A DNA stretch of 64,000 nucleotides from Carposina sasakii (GCA_014607495.2 CP053150.1:11862495-11926494), one strand, 5' to 3'. Positions 1 to 11,689 are shown, numbered from the stretch's first letter. The notes: generated by a model from the sequence alone, not told the origin. Numbers and translations: made by a program.

Positions 1-827
1 TTACGAAAACTTAATTTTCATTATAATGATATACAGATAAACTATAAGTAGTAATATCGGAATGGTTTAGCCCTTTCTACTAAAATAAAAATATGACGAT
101 ATTAGGGTAATGTAAAAAAATAATATGGCGTTTTTATAGTTGCCAGTATTAGGCGATTTCATTATACTATTTCTACTTGAATAAGAAATACAAAATGAAT
201 GTTTAAAAAAAATGCATTAGAAAAATATAATGATTGTAGATTTTAAGGTCAGAAAAGTTACGAAAACTTTATTGTTATTGAAACCATATACAGATAAACT
301 ATAAGTAGCAATTTTAGAATGGTTTACAAGTTCCTACCAAAATTAAAAATGGCGATATTAGGGTAACGATGGAGCAGAAATTGCGTTTCACTGTATATGT
401 CCGATGGATGATGCGCTAGTTACTATGTGTATGACGACATTTTCTGTTTCACAGCATACAAAAAATGTTAGTTTTAAAATCAGGCACAGGAACCGTTCTA
501 TGATATGGACAATATGCGATTGTGATGCTATCTATTGAGTGTATGTAGAAATGAACAACGTAATTTTAGTTTCGCGCCATAGTTAAGATGGTGATACATT
601 GAAAAAAATTTGACAGCTCCAAATAACTGTCCCCCCCTGGGCTTAGTTCCCCTTGCCTTTCCTTTGGGATAAACTAAACAAAAAAAAAACTATATTTTAA
701 GAAGTTTTCACAAATAAAAAATCACTAAATAAATAAATTAAACCTATATGTACCGAGGAGATACCAAATCCCTGTATGTACCTTAATGTAATACATAACT
801 TTTTAGATATTTTATAGATTTTATGCT
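1..827. repeat. Upstream of Gemin2: tandem duplication and repeat fragments
   Basis: No gene is visible. Positions 1-117 and 259-367 are diverged direct copies of one unit, each starting TTACGAAAACTT and ending GATATTAGGGTAA, so about 258 bp separates copies; the array may continue outside the window. Positions 366-530 are an inverted copy of a repeat also found at 14215-14390. Positions 622-757 contain a minus-strand fragment of the repeat at 41036-41462 (shared ends CCTTTGGGATAAACT and ATACCAAATCCCTG). The Gemin2 promoter should lie here but I see no clear core element. Confidence 0.6.
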
Positions 828-3800
828 ATGTCGTCGGATAAGAATTTTTACAAGCCAACTGTGGCTGACGAAGATGTAGATTCTTTGTCAGTGGCCTGTT
901 TTCAAATAAGTTCTGAAGTTGAACTTAAAGAAATTCCTTCTACAGGTGAAGAATATTTGCTAAAAGTTATGAAAGAGCGTGAAAATTATTCGACTATAAC
1001 AAAGAGTAATAAAGACTATTCGAAGTTTGCTAAAAATCAATCTCGATTTATACAAGAGGTAAGTAAGACCCTATTATTTCAATTAGTTAAATGTTAATAG
1101 TTTAGATTAGAAAGTGCCTTACTGCTTACTATATTATAAATGCGACAGCAACTCTGTCTATCTGTCGCGCTTTCACACTAAAACCTCTAAATCAATTTAA
1201 ATAAAATTGGCTACCCAGTTTGTTTACAAGTTACACAGTCTTCTAAAGCCTGAGAAAAAACATTACTTAGATACATAGAATAAGGAAGCTCCAGAATGTG
1301 TCATCAATGACAAATATATGACGGATTTTGAAGCAAAAATTGACTCTAATGCCCCGCACTTTCCTCCCTTCCTCACCGAGGATAATTGCCAGCTCATGAA
1401 ATACTGCAACTTTTTAGGGTTTCAATAAAACAATGGGTAGTAGAAATACCAAAAGGCCTAAGCATAAGGTTAGTGTGAATATTATAAAGAAAACGAATTG
1501 CAATGAATGAAATTATTTATTTACAAACTAGTGGACTACAGCGACTTCGTCCGCGTGGACTGCTGAAAAACAAAATGTCAAAATTGTCTGGGATAAAAAA
1601 GTAGCCTATGTGTTAATCCAGGGTGTTAGCTAACTTCATATTAAATTTTATTAAAATAACTAGCCGTTTTTATGGGAAAGAGTAACAAATGTCCATCCAT
1701 CTATACTTACAAACTTTCGCGTTTATAATAATAGTAGGATAAGATTAACAGACAAAATCTCTATACCCTTTAGATTATAGAGATAAAAAAACATTAGTGT
1801 CATTTTTAATATTTAAATGGTACATAAGTATTCCTTTTCTTCTCTGAATATTGATCGTCCAAAAATCATAATCCCTAACACATTTGTACAATCATCATTC
1901 GCGTAAGTATAGGTATGAAATTGTATATTACCTAATTGTCTTTATTGTTGATAAATACTTACAAAAAGTATAATTTTTAACTCTAGTTTTATTTTTAAAA
2001 TAGTATATTTATTATGACAAAAGTTGGGAAATAATTTGTATGTGGCATCACTATAATTTTCTCTATGACAATTGTGAACAAAATTTAAAATAAAATATTT
2101 AAATACCAAGGCTAGTAATTGTGCTATTTATATGTGAAATGAAATCCCAAAGAGTTTACTTAGTGACCCGGTACAATTTTTACAGGTGGGGACCATGCAA
2201 TTCGGAATAATTAATATTTTTTGCTTAACATTATCCCACTGATGTCCACAGCCCGACTGAATGAACTAGGTTGATTCACCTGACTTAAATTTGCCTCAAA
2301 AGTTTTTGTGATCATGACTTCTGGACTCTCCTTATTCTAAGCTTAGATACTACTTATTATTCCGTTTTTTTTTTCTGGAATAAATCAACGGTTTATTTCA
2401 GCTATCCACATGGATAGACTTGAGCATCCACAAACTACATAGTTACACTTACTTTGTCTAGTTGTTACACAGCTCTGTGCATTTGTTACATAAATCTAAC
2501 TTTTACCAAGTTTATGCTACATGCCCTGCCCAAGTAGCATGACCTGCGAAACACCATATGATAAACCGATTTATCGACATTTAGCCTGTCAAAATACGAT
2601 AAATATAGCCGCCATGTTGAATTTTATAGACATTATGATATCATACAATACGATATCCATGATGCGTGGGCATGCTGGGGGGCTGGTATCCATTTACCTA
2701 TATCTAAGATTTTTATCAAAATGTGGTAACTGCTCTACCTATATACTATATATATATGTCGTGGCCATATTGTTAAATTGATCATTTCATGAAATGGTCA
2801 AGCATTTCATGAAGTGGTCGCATTTCATGAAGTGGCCAATTCAATTTGACCAGATCGTTAAATCATCTACATTTCACGATTTTGTCATCCACGTTTGGCC
2901 AAATCGTATTAACAGGGTGTCCATAAAATCCGAATGTGGTAAGAGCTTACACCATATATAAGTATACCATAAGGTATGATGGTATGATTTTTTTTGCTAT
3001 TATTTATGTGATATTTTCACAATATAATATTTAAAAACATAAAAGACTTTACAAAAGCGATTCGCATCTGGCTCGTGCGTCATTTGTCATAGTCTAACCT
3101 AACCTAACCTATCGTAATCTAAGGTTTTTGTTTAACAATATTATTATAAACCACCATTAAGTCTAATATACATTATACAATATAACACACTATCCGTGAA
3201 CTTCTTCTGCATAGTCACCCTACTCTCTTTAATTTGTTTTATAACCTAAAAAGAAAAATCCGCCATCTTCACACATAAATAAAACGCGCGCAGCGCCTCT
3301 ACCGGTGATTCATGTAACTATTTTACGATATGATCAATAATCTTGACCACTTCATGAAATGATCGGGCGTTTAGTTGCCCATATCGAGAAACGATTTTTA
3401 ATCATCGATCTGCCCAAACCATATCATGATGTGGCCAATAGACAGTTGAACTTTTCATGAAATGCGACCATTTCATGAAATGCTCGACCATTTCATGAAA
3501 TGATCAATTCTACGATATGGCCACGACATATATATATAGACAGATCTATTAGCTACCTACTTTCATCAGTTTTGATCAATTTTCATTCTTATAGGCTCCA
3601 ATTTTTTCTACTCCAGAAAAGTTTAAACCGACTATTGAATGGCAAAATCTGCAAGTAGCTGACTTTTCAGATATCAGAATGTACATATCTCGAATTCAAG
3701 TTAAAAGAAAATGCAAAACAGATACAATAAGGACAGAGATGGAACAAAATAATTTAATAGGATGGAGGAATTTCTTTGCTAAAAATGAGCCAACATTAAC

Positions 3801-5977
3801 CTGCTTGCTTGGCTTAAAAAGTGCAATGTTAGACTGTGGACTAGAGAGTATGATAGAAATGTTAGGAGACATCAAACCAGGAGACAGTATAGACCATAAA
3901 ACAGGCAAGTACCCTATTATTCTCTTGTTGTTTTAGATTATTGATACTTCAATACTCAAGACTTTCTACTTAATAGATTTTGTGTTAAGAATTTGTATTA
4001 TACTATGTATGACAATATGCAGCAACACAAACAGTATGATATTACCTAGACTTGTATTAAGAATAAGATCCTTATTATCCTTGAAATATTGCTGAATAGA
4101 GTATTTATTTCAAACTGTAGTGGCTCCTGGCTCTGCACCTTCCGGTTGGTTTGGTCTGAATGTCAGATTGTACGAATCTACATAATGCACGAAATTCAAA
4201 ATTTTCCCAAAATGACTGATTTTCTTTAGGTCTCTATTTTCAAATGACGGAAATCTGTAAAACCTGACACAAAAAAGGTACACTCAGACACATTATCTTT
4301 ATACAATAATTCTATGTATACAGGGCTTTAGGTATCTCTGACTTCTTGTCATTATCAACTTATGCATTTTGTATGGGAGGTCAATATTTCGTATTTCTGC
4401 TTTTTTTTCCTGGGAAAAGCTTGCATTATGTAAGATTCATACAATCTGACATTCAGTCCAAACCAACCGGAAGGCCTCTGCATTTTTATCTATTAGAACA
4501 CTCTCGTTAGAGAGTAAGTATATTCTTTGATTAGAATCTGACTGTAGCACCTTCTACAGACAATTAAACGTTTCAGCCTTCCCCAAATTCATATTAAACA
4601 CACAGAAAATTTATCTTTAGCAGCCATCTTGAAATTTTTAGAATGACAAAAGGAGAACAGCAATTTTTATAAATTTCATCATCATCATTATCAGCCTATT
4701 ACAGTCCACTGCTGGAGGTAGGCCTCCCCCAGGGCACGCCACAAGACTGCCATGGGGGGTATTTGCCCATAGTCACCACACTGGGCAGGCGGGTTGGTGA
4801 CCGCAGTTTGTATTTTGGACTATGTTGTCAACACGGGACACAACACGTTTATAAATTTAAATTATTATATTTGACTGTTTTCATCAGCAAATAGTTTTCT
4901 TCAGACATGGTTTTATATTATGTTAAACAATTTTCAGGCCAGTGGATTTATTCATTCCTTGCGTGCACTAGACTGCCTCTGTTATCTGACACTACTAGTA
5001 TACTACGGAGTTTGGCTCGAAGATGTGCAGAAATCAGGTATCTTATATTCTCTTCTCATAGTATAATGAGTCAATTTATGTATATTATAAAATTATTAAT
5101 AAAGAAAATGGAAAAAATTCTTCATCCTAGTGAATTTATGTATAGTCTGCACGGCTCAACTTTGCATTTGTGTGTGTGTACAAACAAAGGACGCGTCTCA
5201 CACTTAGAATGCTTGTAGACGTGAATGGAAAACGGACCGTATTTTTGACGTATTTACAGTGGTGTGTGGTGCACTATGAGGGTATGTACACGCATCGGAC
5301 AACGTACCGTCGAACTTTGGTGGTCCGTTGTCCGTCCACGTCTACAAGCGCTCATAGTGCGCCATACACCACCGAGAATCTGTCAAAAAAGGTCGTTAGT
5401 CCGTTCACGTTTACAAGCGCTTTTATACTATATATGTACTCACGCAAGTGCAAGCAAATCTCAGGTTAGGCCTTAGGTATCTATGTACGTACACCCACAC
5501 AAAGTTGAGCTTATGCTGCGCGCATATAATGCATATACCTTCAAAATACTAATATGGAGTGGATATGTCGCAGTAAGATAGATAAAGCCGTAACATAGTT
5601 ATACGAAAGCGATTCATTACTATCTCACTAGCAATATTATTATAAAACGGTCCAGTTAGTGATATACTTATATTACTAGATTAAGTTTAGTGAAATAGCT
5701 TATCGGCGGATCCGAATCTGGCAATATAGGTTAGAAGAATGAGGCGGCGGCGACCTCCGCCGCCGATTTCTTTGGTGTTAGGTTACCCCTAAGGATATAA
5801 CTATATTACGGTTTTATTTATCTTACTGCGACAGATATACTGTTAAAATTATTATTTTTTGTTTGCAGATCACATTTAAATCCAAATGAAGAAAGTTCCC
5901 TGTTAGCTGTTGCCCCATTAAATGTATTTATATGTATAATATCAAGGTATTTTAGACAATATGATTTAGCTGATTAA
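828..5977 (+). CDS. Gemin2: Gemin2 (SIP1), survival motor neuron complex subunit
   Basis: Gemin2 binds SMN and clasps the ring of Sm proteins during cytoplasmic assembly of spliceosomal snRNPs. Exons: 828-1058, 3595-3904, 4938-5037, 5869-5977 (750 nt, 249 codons plus stop); phases 0, 1 and 2 match at each junction. Exon 2 carries the conserved block PTIEWQNLQVADFSDIR, and exons 3-4 carry SFLACTRLPLL, SLARRCAEIR and the C-terminal ISRYFRQYDLAD, which are Gemin2 hallmarks. The length is usual for an insect Gemin2. The exon 2 donor is CAG|GCAAGT, a GC-AG intron, and phase supports it. Intron 1 (2.5 kb) holds a Helitron fragment and a palindromic MITE; intron 2 holds a SINE; intron 3 holds two foldback elements. 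An AATAAA lies just after the stop. The start is the first ATG of the open frame. Confidence 0.95.
1278..1427 (+). other. Unexplained 49-codon open frame in Gemin2 intron 1
   Basis: An open frame begins after a stop and ends with TAA. Its residues look protein-like (NDKYMTDFEAKID, FPPFLTEDNCQLMKYC). It is not part of the Gemin2 reading, because exon 1 joins in phase to the exon at 3595 and the joined protein matches the family. I recognise no family; it could be a relic of a transposon or retrocopy. Confidence 0.25.
1528..1730 (-). mobile_element. Helitron derivative, 3' part
   Basis: The reverse strand ends in CCACTAG with host T next to it, preceded by the GGACGAAGTCG-type block and a TTTTTATCCCAG-type block shared with the copies at 20178, 29193, 56789 and 63414. 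The 5' part is decayed and its boundary is approximate. Confidence 0.5.
2530..2690 (+). repeat. Repeat R1, intact copy
   Basis: Starts CCCAAGTAGCATGACCTGCG and runs through TATCGACATTTAGCCTG to GGGGGGCTGGTA. The same sequence is split in two by a LINE at 20868-20912 and 25761-25880, which gives its original continuity. Confidence 0.6.
2750..3537. mobile_element. Palindromic MITE family with ATTTCATGAAAT sub-repeats, copy 1
   Basis: About 790 bp bounded by inverted ends TATATGTCGTGGCCATAT. The subterminal regions carry many near-palindromic ATTTCATGAAAT motifs, a layout typical of transposase-binding repeats in DNA transposons. The interior has no coding frame. It carries (CCTAA)3 at about 3098-3112. 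The second copy is at 34500-36156 in opposite orientation and is itself interrupted by a Helitron. Lies in Gemin2 intron 1. Confidence 0.8.
4677..4848 (-). mobile_element. SINE-like repeat (GCCGCGTGGTGCCGG family), truncated
   Basis: On the minus strand it ends with the conserved CCACTGCTGGA-type block and a (TGA)n-like tail (ATCATCATCATTATCAGCC on the plus strand). Other copies: 6624-6871, 39100-39359, 46214-46461, 61411-61605. This copy lacks the 5' GCCGCGTGGTGCC end. Confidence 0.75.
5083..5134 (-). repeat. Tail fragment of a tRNA-derived SINE
   Basis: TTATTAATAAAGAAAATGG followed by AAAAAATTCTTCATCC matches the tail and first bases of the SINE copies at 43673 and 50361. The tRNA-like body is missing. 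Confidence 0.5.
5152..5508. mobile_element. Foldback MITE in Gemin2 intron 3
   Basis: Inverted ends GCTCAACTTTG and CAAAGTTGAGC. Internal inverted segments pair as well (CTTGTAGACGTGAATGG with CCGTTCACGTTTACAAG, and GTGCACTATGAG with CTCATAGTGCGC). About 355 bp, non-coding. Confidence 0.65.
5566..5833. mobile_element. Foldback MITE, 268 bp, with about 40-bp TIRs
   Basis: Left end TGTCGCAGTAAGATAGATAA pairs with right end TTATTTATCTTACTGCGACA, and the pairing continues inward through CCGTAACATAGTTATA. Its right end lies 35 bp before exon 4 of Gemin2. The centre is GC-rich (GGCGGCGGCGACC). Confidence 0.75.
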
Positions 5978-5985
5978 ATAATGTT

Positions 5986-5991
5986 AATAAA
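5986..5991 (+). terminator. Poly(A) signal of Gemin2
   Basis: An exact AATAAA lies 9 nt past the Gemin2 stop codon. The convergent dehydrogenase gene ends at 6363, so the two 3' ends are under 400 bp apart. Confidence 0.6.
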
Positions 5992-6319
5992 ATAATTTCA
6001 TACAATTTATAACTTTTGTGGTTTTTGAATTAAATCTCAGAACAGAACAAAGACCCTAAGCTCTTTATTTGTTCTGTTTTCCTCACTCTTTGCTGGAAGA
6101 AATCTCTTGAAGAGATAAGCACGCCATTGAACATTTTTCCTGTGTTTTAAGACTACTTATAATTAGATTTATCTTTATGTTTGTGTACGATAAAAAATAA
6201 GAATAATATATATTTACTACCCACAAGTTTCAAAATTTCTAGAGTCACCATTCATGTGGATGTCATTACATGGTCACAGTGGATAACGAAATCACTTTGA
6301 CAGTGTTATAATTTACGCA

Positions 6320-6325
6320 TTTATT
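6320..6325 (-). terminator. Poly(A) signal of the dehydrogenase gene
   Basis: TTTATT on the plus strand reads AATAAA on the minus strand, 37 nt past the stop; a second overlapping AATAAA is at 6324-6329. Confidence 0.55.
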
Positions 6326-6362
6326 TATTTATGTATGTACAGTGGTAATTTACATTATATTA

Positions 6363-9300
6363 TTAAGCATATTCCTTATCATCAACATCGTAGTGTACTC
6401 CAAGTTGATTCCTGATGGAGGTCTCAAGTTTTGATATAATCAAACTGTCACTGTGGGGCACTCGTGGGGATTCCAATAAACCTGAAAAATACTATAATGT
6501 GAAATGTGTGACTGTGACGGAAAAATACTGAACGGATTTAAATGAAGCTTTGTAATTCTACCTTATTTATCATATTTTGGAAGTTGACAGACTAGCTATA
6601 AAGTCGCATTATAATTACACTTCGGCTTATTGCAGTCCATTGCTGGACGTAGGCCTTCCCCAGGGCACGCCACAAGGCTACTGTCACAGGGGGGTTTTGC
6701 CCATAGTCACCACGCTGGGCAGGCGGGTTGGTGACCGCAGTGTGATTTTCGGACTATGTTGTCAGTACGGGAGGCGCTGCTGCCCACCTCCCGGAAACCC
6801 TTAATCGCCTTGTACGATACCCATGGGCAGGCAGGGGTGGTACAAACTCTATTCTACTGGCACCACGCGGCTAATAATTACACATAAGGTATAAAATATT
6901 GAATTAATTCATTACTAAGTTAAAGTTACTGTCGCATTTGTGATTGGTCATACAATACCTTCTTTAATACATCTGACGACTTCTAGAGCCTCATACACCA
7001 AACCCGCGCTGTTGGCGAAATTGTATGGGATTTTGGACTCGTGTAGGGTAAACTTTTCTTGGGTGCCGTCGGCCCGAGTTAGGACTTCCGGGAAGTGGAA
7101 GGGTTCTTCAACCTAAAACGCAAATTATATCATTCCTTAGGGTTACCATATTGTTGATAAAAACTAGGCAAATCGACATGTTTGAGCCGGGGTTCTAGAA
7201 GCAGACATTTCCGTCCGCAATAAATTACATAGCACGTCTGGCATTATCTTATATTATCTTTCTCTTATGCTAATTCGGGGCTTCATTAGAATACATCAGC
7301 TGCATCTCCTTTCGCGCATGTCGTATGAGTCGGCTAAGCAACTCTGGCATTCTCTCAAACGATAAGCTATTTAGCTAGCAACTTGTTATTGATAATTTAC
7401 ATCTGTTCCCGCCATGCTAAACGTGGCTGGTGAGATCTCCTTTATGATCCTGACATTTTAACTTTCCCATCTCGGAAGCACAGCTGTGTGTGTACGTATG
7501 TATATAACCTTACCGCAGCTTCCCCCTTAGTGCCAACCACGACCGCTCTGTTGATCAACTTGGTTCTGGCGTTAACGTTCAACTGCGCAACTCTTCCGCC
7601 TTCGTACTCCAGGGTGATGGTGCTGACCAGGTCGACTCCATCCTCCACCTCTCCCACAGCTTTGACGCTGATCGGTTCGTCCTTGAATATGAACTGTGCG
7701 AATTGAAGCACGTACACACCAAGGTCCATTGTGGCGCTGCCACCGAGCTCAATTTTCCTAGAAAAAAAGTTCATATTACATACAGGTGTTTTTTCGTTGC
7801 CACCCTTAACGAAGGGTATGTACTCTATAGATCAAATAAAGTAAGTTTATGCCAAAAAAATGCTGGGAAACGATGTAATTCTTGATCGGGCGAAATTTAT
7901 AGTGTCCAGTGTTTATGCTAGTTTTTTTATAGACAGATATTAATTATTTATCGTGTAAAAATCTTGCTACGCGTGACTATGTGCATTTATGCAGAAAAAC
8001 GCAGTCTATTTACTCAACTTTGGACCCTAATCTAATCTAATAATCTTGGGAACCAGACACTTCCCAGGTATGCTTCCATGGAGAAAAATGATCGTGATGG
8101 TGGGGAGATTCCGTACTTTTCGGGAACGTTGACGACCAAAAATCACCCTGTAATTACATAGGCACATACAGGAAAATTCCAAAAGTTTACGACAATTTTT
8201 TTTTTTTTCAGGAAATAGGTAAGTAGTAGGGTAAGGTTAAGTAGGCCTTAGATAATGAATTAAAACAAAATTTTAACCTATGTATGATTTTCAAAAAATA
8301 AATTACACTCAAGGAAGTTCAATTAACTGATCAACCCCAAAGGAGACTCACAAGTGATCCAAAATACCACAAAATAATAGTACTTGTTCAGTATTTGTCT
8401 GGCTGTCACACACATTCTGTATATACGGCTGATGGCAGCTAGGCTGTATTCCCAAAATGGGGAAGCCAGAACTGCAGGATCACGAGGGAGACCCCACAGC
8501 CGTTTAGCATAAAGTTCACCAGATGCTCTTTCAGCGGATAGAAGAACTTGCGTGAAGTTGTGCAAGACTTATACTTTGGCCTTACCAAGACGTAATAAAG
8601 ATAAGATCATACAAAGCTGATTGATAATTGGATCACGTATTTTCGCATATCATTGTTGTACGTTATAAGTGCGATAATACTCGTAATGTACCTCCTAGGC
8701 ACTTAAAATACCTATATAATGCATTCATACTGATCACACGTCTCGTTTCACTTGATAAGTTTGTTGTTACCTAATATTATCTATCGACAGAAAAATTCCA
8801 AAATTTTCAGATGTTTTTTTCATAAAAAAGTGCATTTAGTTTAATTATAAAAAAAAAATTGCGCTTAAAAAATTTCAATAAATGACGACCCCAATAGACG
8901 GTTACTTAGGTCGATTCCGGTAGTCACACTTAAACCTAAACCTAATCTTAACATAAATTGCTGAGAGATTAGAGAAAAGGACAGATAGGACTAATTTTAC
9001 GTTTAGGTTTAAGTGTGACTGCCGGAATCAACCATACTAGTGATCTAAAAAGCAGCTGCAATGTACCACACAATATTAATAATAATATCTCCGACCGTAT
9101 TTCGGCCAAGGCGGGCAATCTCTACAGAGATTAACAAGTGTGTGCGCCAACACAGATGCACCCTCTATTCCGTCACTCTCATAATCCGATGGGACGGGAA
9201 GCCGACACGACCGGAGAGAGAACAGGCGCAGGATCTACGGTTTTACGTGCTTTCCGAGGCACGAGCTAAGTAACAATTTTACAACATTAAAATCTGTATG

Positions 9301-11689
9301 TACTTACATGTATTTACGAAATAAATTCATTGGTACAGGCCCGTGACAGGGATCGAACTTACGCCTCCCGCTTGGAAGGCGCACTCTTAACCACTGGGCT
9401 ATCACGTGTCCGTTATGGTAGCGTACACAAGAGCTATATCGAGTCGGTTACTTTGCCATTAAACTCTGTGTAAATACTGCCTAATTAGTGTAAAAATAAA
9501 AAACTCTTCCTCTTTAGTCTAGGAAATAAACACCATTCTCACTGTGTACTCTGGCGTCACGATTAAGCTAGCGTACACATGGCCGTACTCGAAAACGGCT
9601 AACGGCTCGAAAAAAGCAACAGAGTTTACACACAAAAATAGTTCTCGAATACTTCTCCCGCTATGCAAAATTTCATAACGATTGCTCTTGTAGAACAGAG
9701 ATATTGAACAAGACTTCAATGTCATTCGGAGCTGGCGTTATGGCAGCTTACACAATAATAGTTCTTATAGAAAGGAACTTTTCTTTTAATAAATGCTATA
9801 TGTATAAATAGTGCGTGAAATTCTGCCTCTGTTAGTGTAAATACTTTACTATTTATTAATAATTTTATAGTAAATACTTTATGCGAAGTCGCAGTGGAAT
9901 AATTAAAAAATCTATTACTATACAGGGTGTAACAAAAGGGGTATGTTAAGCGAAAAGCTATGTAAATAGCCCACTATAGAGAACCTATTTCCAAAATTTC
10001 AGACTCAAATTCACATTTTAGTATTAAGTACGAAGAATTCCGAAACAACTCAGGAATGTCCATACAATCTTGAAAAATAAAAATGTGATTTCGAGTCTCA
10101 AATTTTGGAAATAGGATCTCTATAGGGGGCTATTTACATAGCTTTCCGCTTAACATACCCTTTCTGTTACACCCTGTATATAGTCGGAGGAAACTTACTT
10201 TAGTCTATCTACACCAGCAATGGGTACTCCAAAGTTGACGGTTACTTGCTTGATGTCTCCTAACTTTGCCACCTCCTTCTCTAAAGCAAGGTACGCCGGA
10301 GAGAAGCGAGACCATATAGCTTCCATCAAGAACACCTTCTTCTTCTGGGCTAGGTTGATCAGGCTTTGGGTTTGCTTGAAGTTCAAGCATAATGGCTTCT
10401 CACAGAGCACATGCTTGCCATTCTCGAGGAAAAGCTTGGAGAGCTCGTAGTGGTCGGGGTTTAATGCGCCGATGTAAGCCACATCTGAAATGTTAGCAAG
10501 TGAGTCATAAGCTACATTGTGGGCATAAGTATCTCTCTCTGTCTCCATGATAAAAGCTAAATAACGGGTATAACTCAGTTTAAAAACACTTTACTAGGGG
10601 CTTAGGCAGTGTAACCAGTTTTGCAAGCGACAACGAGGTTCGTGGTTATCGAAACTTTTGCAATAAGCTTACTTCATCACGTCATTGGAGAAATCATTTC
10701 GATACCTTTGTGGACTTCGTTATCGCTCGTATATGTGTTTGTTACATTGTCTAAGCTACGAAGGTAAACTACTTATGTTTTCGCTTAATCATAATGCGTT
10801 TGTAGATTCCCAGATGCTATTAAATTTTTAAATTCTATTTCTTTCAACGTTAAGCAAGAGGTAGGTAGTAAGGTATATTTGTAAATCCGATGGGGTTATC
10901 TATGGGTCAGAATGGCGGGTATCAAACAGTGGGTGGGTATACCTACTTAACTAATGAAATAGGTAAGATTTTGCGTAGATAGATTCAAGGGAATATCGAA
11001 GGATGGTCGGTCATAAATGAAAAGAAAGTCTATACTTTGTAGAGATACACCGCCTATAATATATAGGTAATTGACTAATTTACGAAAAATACCTACTATA
11101 ATTTACAAATAAATTTCATTCATTCGTGAAATAATCTAATCTTTTTAACCACAGATTAATCGCGTGTTTAATTAGCTACTAGTCTGCTGATCAAAGAAGG
11201 CCAAGGGAACATTTCCAATGTAGGTAAGGTACGAGTAGGTTAGTTACATTACAAGCCACTTATTATGATATCGTAGGATATTGCGCGGGATTCTACGATA
11301 ATGACAGCGCGCGAAGCGAATGTTGATACTTACTAGCTAACATTGAGCTAGTAATGTGTGTATACCATAGATTACCTCCTATCTATGGTGTATACATACA
11401 ATAGCTGCAATTACTAGTAGTAATGTGACATTTAGTATGACTTACAATACAATACGAATAAAAAAAAATATAGTTAATACTTACCGATATCATTGCTCTT
11501 AGCCAAAGCTTCGTATGAGTCAAAAACCTTGGCAATGTTGTGGATGTTCGCGAACTCCTGTGCTCGTTCCTTGTTGCGAGCAGCGACCGCAGCGATCACG
11601 GCATCTTTGGCACCGGGGTACGAGTTGAAAGCGTTCACGAAGTCACTCGAAATCTTCCCAGCAGTTACAATACCAAAACGAACGGCCAT
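6363..11689 (-). CDS. Trans-1,2-dihydrobenzene-1,2-diol dehydrogenase-like oxidoreductase (Gfo/Idh/MocA family)
   Basis: An NAD(P)-dependent dehydrogenase; family members oxidise dihydrodiols or pentoses such as D-xylose. Exons in transcript order: 11689-11485, 10484-10199, 7757-7514, 7112-6959, 6481-6363 (1008 nt, 335 codons plus stop), phases consistent throughout. The N-terminal Rossmann motif is FGIVTAGKISSDF (residues 5-17). The family EKP motif is in HVLCEKPLCLN (EKP at 97-99). ELGGSATMDLGVYVLQF and a late PFHFPE block mark the C-terminal half. The chosen ATG is the first in frame; directly before it is TTTTTTGTCGCAG, so a 5' non-coding exon may exist upstream. A SINE sits about 20 bp upstream of the ATG. 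The exact substrate cannot be told from sequence. Confidence 0.93.
6624..6871 (-). mobile_element. SINE-like repeat (GCCGCGTGGTGCCGG family), near full length
   Basis: The minus strand starts at the GCCGCGTGGTGCC end (AGCCGCGTGGTGCCAGTAGA) and runs to TGCAATAAGCCG. Lies in the last intron of the dehydrogenase gene, same orientation as the gene. Confidence 0.8.
7272..7498. repeat. Interspersed repeat with GGGGCTTCAYTAGAATACA block
   Basis: Shares CGGGGCTTCATTAGAATACA, CATGTCGTATGAGTCG, TTTACATCTGTTCCCGC and ACACAGCTGTG-type blocks with copies at 26130-26338 and 29842-30038 and with fragments at 59892-59935 and 61676-61800. Class not determined. Confidence 0.6.
8035..8150. repeat. Fragment of the long-TIR element found at 37052-37742
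   Basis: CCAGACACTTCCCAGGTATG, CATGGAGAAAAATG and ACGTTGACGACCAAAAATCA match, in inverted orientation, the interior of the 37-kb element. Lies in intron 2 of the dehydrogenase gene. Confidence 0.55.
8909..9033. mobile_element. Foldback MITE, about 125 bp, TIR CGATTCCGGTAGTCACAC
   Basis: Ends pair over CACACTTAAACCTAAAC with GTTTAGGTTTAAGTGTG and over CGATTCCGG with CCGGAATCA. A second copy is at 16725-16869. Confidence 0.75.
9040..9418 (-). mobile_element. Lepidopteran interspersed repeat followed by a tRNA-derived SINE
   Basis: Positions 9085-9290 contain blocks (CCGTATTTCGGCCAAGGCG, CACTCTCATAATCCGATGGG, GTGCTTTCCGAGGCACG) that I recognise from many lepidopteran introns, though only one copy is in this window. 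Positions 9290-9418 read on the minus strand as a tRNA-like head (GATAGCCCAGTGGTTAAGAG, box B-like GTTCGATCCC) followed by a TACCAATGAATTTATTTCG tail. A related, internally deleted copy starts at 57927. Confidence 0.6.
9923..10176. mobile_element. MITE with TIR CAGGGTGTAACA and TA target duplication
   Basis: TA precedes CAGGGTGTAAC and follows GTTACACCCTG. The two halves are near-complete inverted repeats (AAGCGAAAAGCTATGTAAAT against ATTTACATAGCTTTCCGCTT). Tc1/mariner-type termini are likely. Other copies: 15409-15677, 54076-54281 and 56133-56329 (the last two lack the terminal right end). Ends 23 bp from exon 2 of the dehydrogenase. Confidence 0.8.
10601..10755. mobile_element. Foldback MITE, about 155 bp, TIR CTTAGGCAGTGTAAC
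   Basis: Left CTTAGGCAGTGTAACCAGTT pairs with right TGTTACATTGTCTAAG, and inner AAGCGACAACGAGGTTCG pairs with the GACTTCGTTATCGCTCG segment. Lies in intron 1 of the dehydrogenase. Confidence 0.65.

Noticed and set aside
2521..2781. 86-codon open frame
   Set aside because: It spans the non-coding R1 repeat and the MITE end; composition is not protein-like.
2750..3537. CRISPR-like array of ATTTCATGAAAT repeats
   Set aside because: The repeats are short, irregularly spaced and confined to the inverted ends of a MITE in a eukaryotic genome.
7120..7500. Missing exon in the dehydrogenase between 7514 and 7112
   Set aside because: Both junctions are phase 0 and the PFHFPE block of the next exon aligns with the family's usual motif, so direct splicing is sufficient; the gap holds a repeat.
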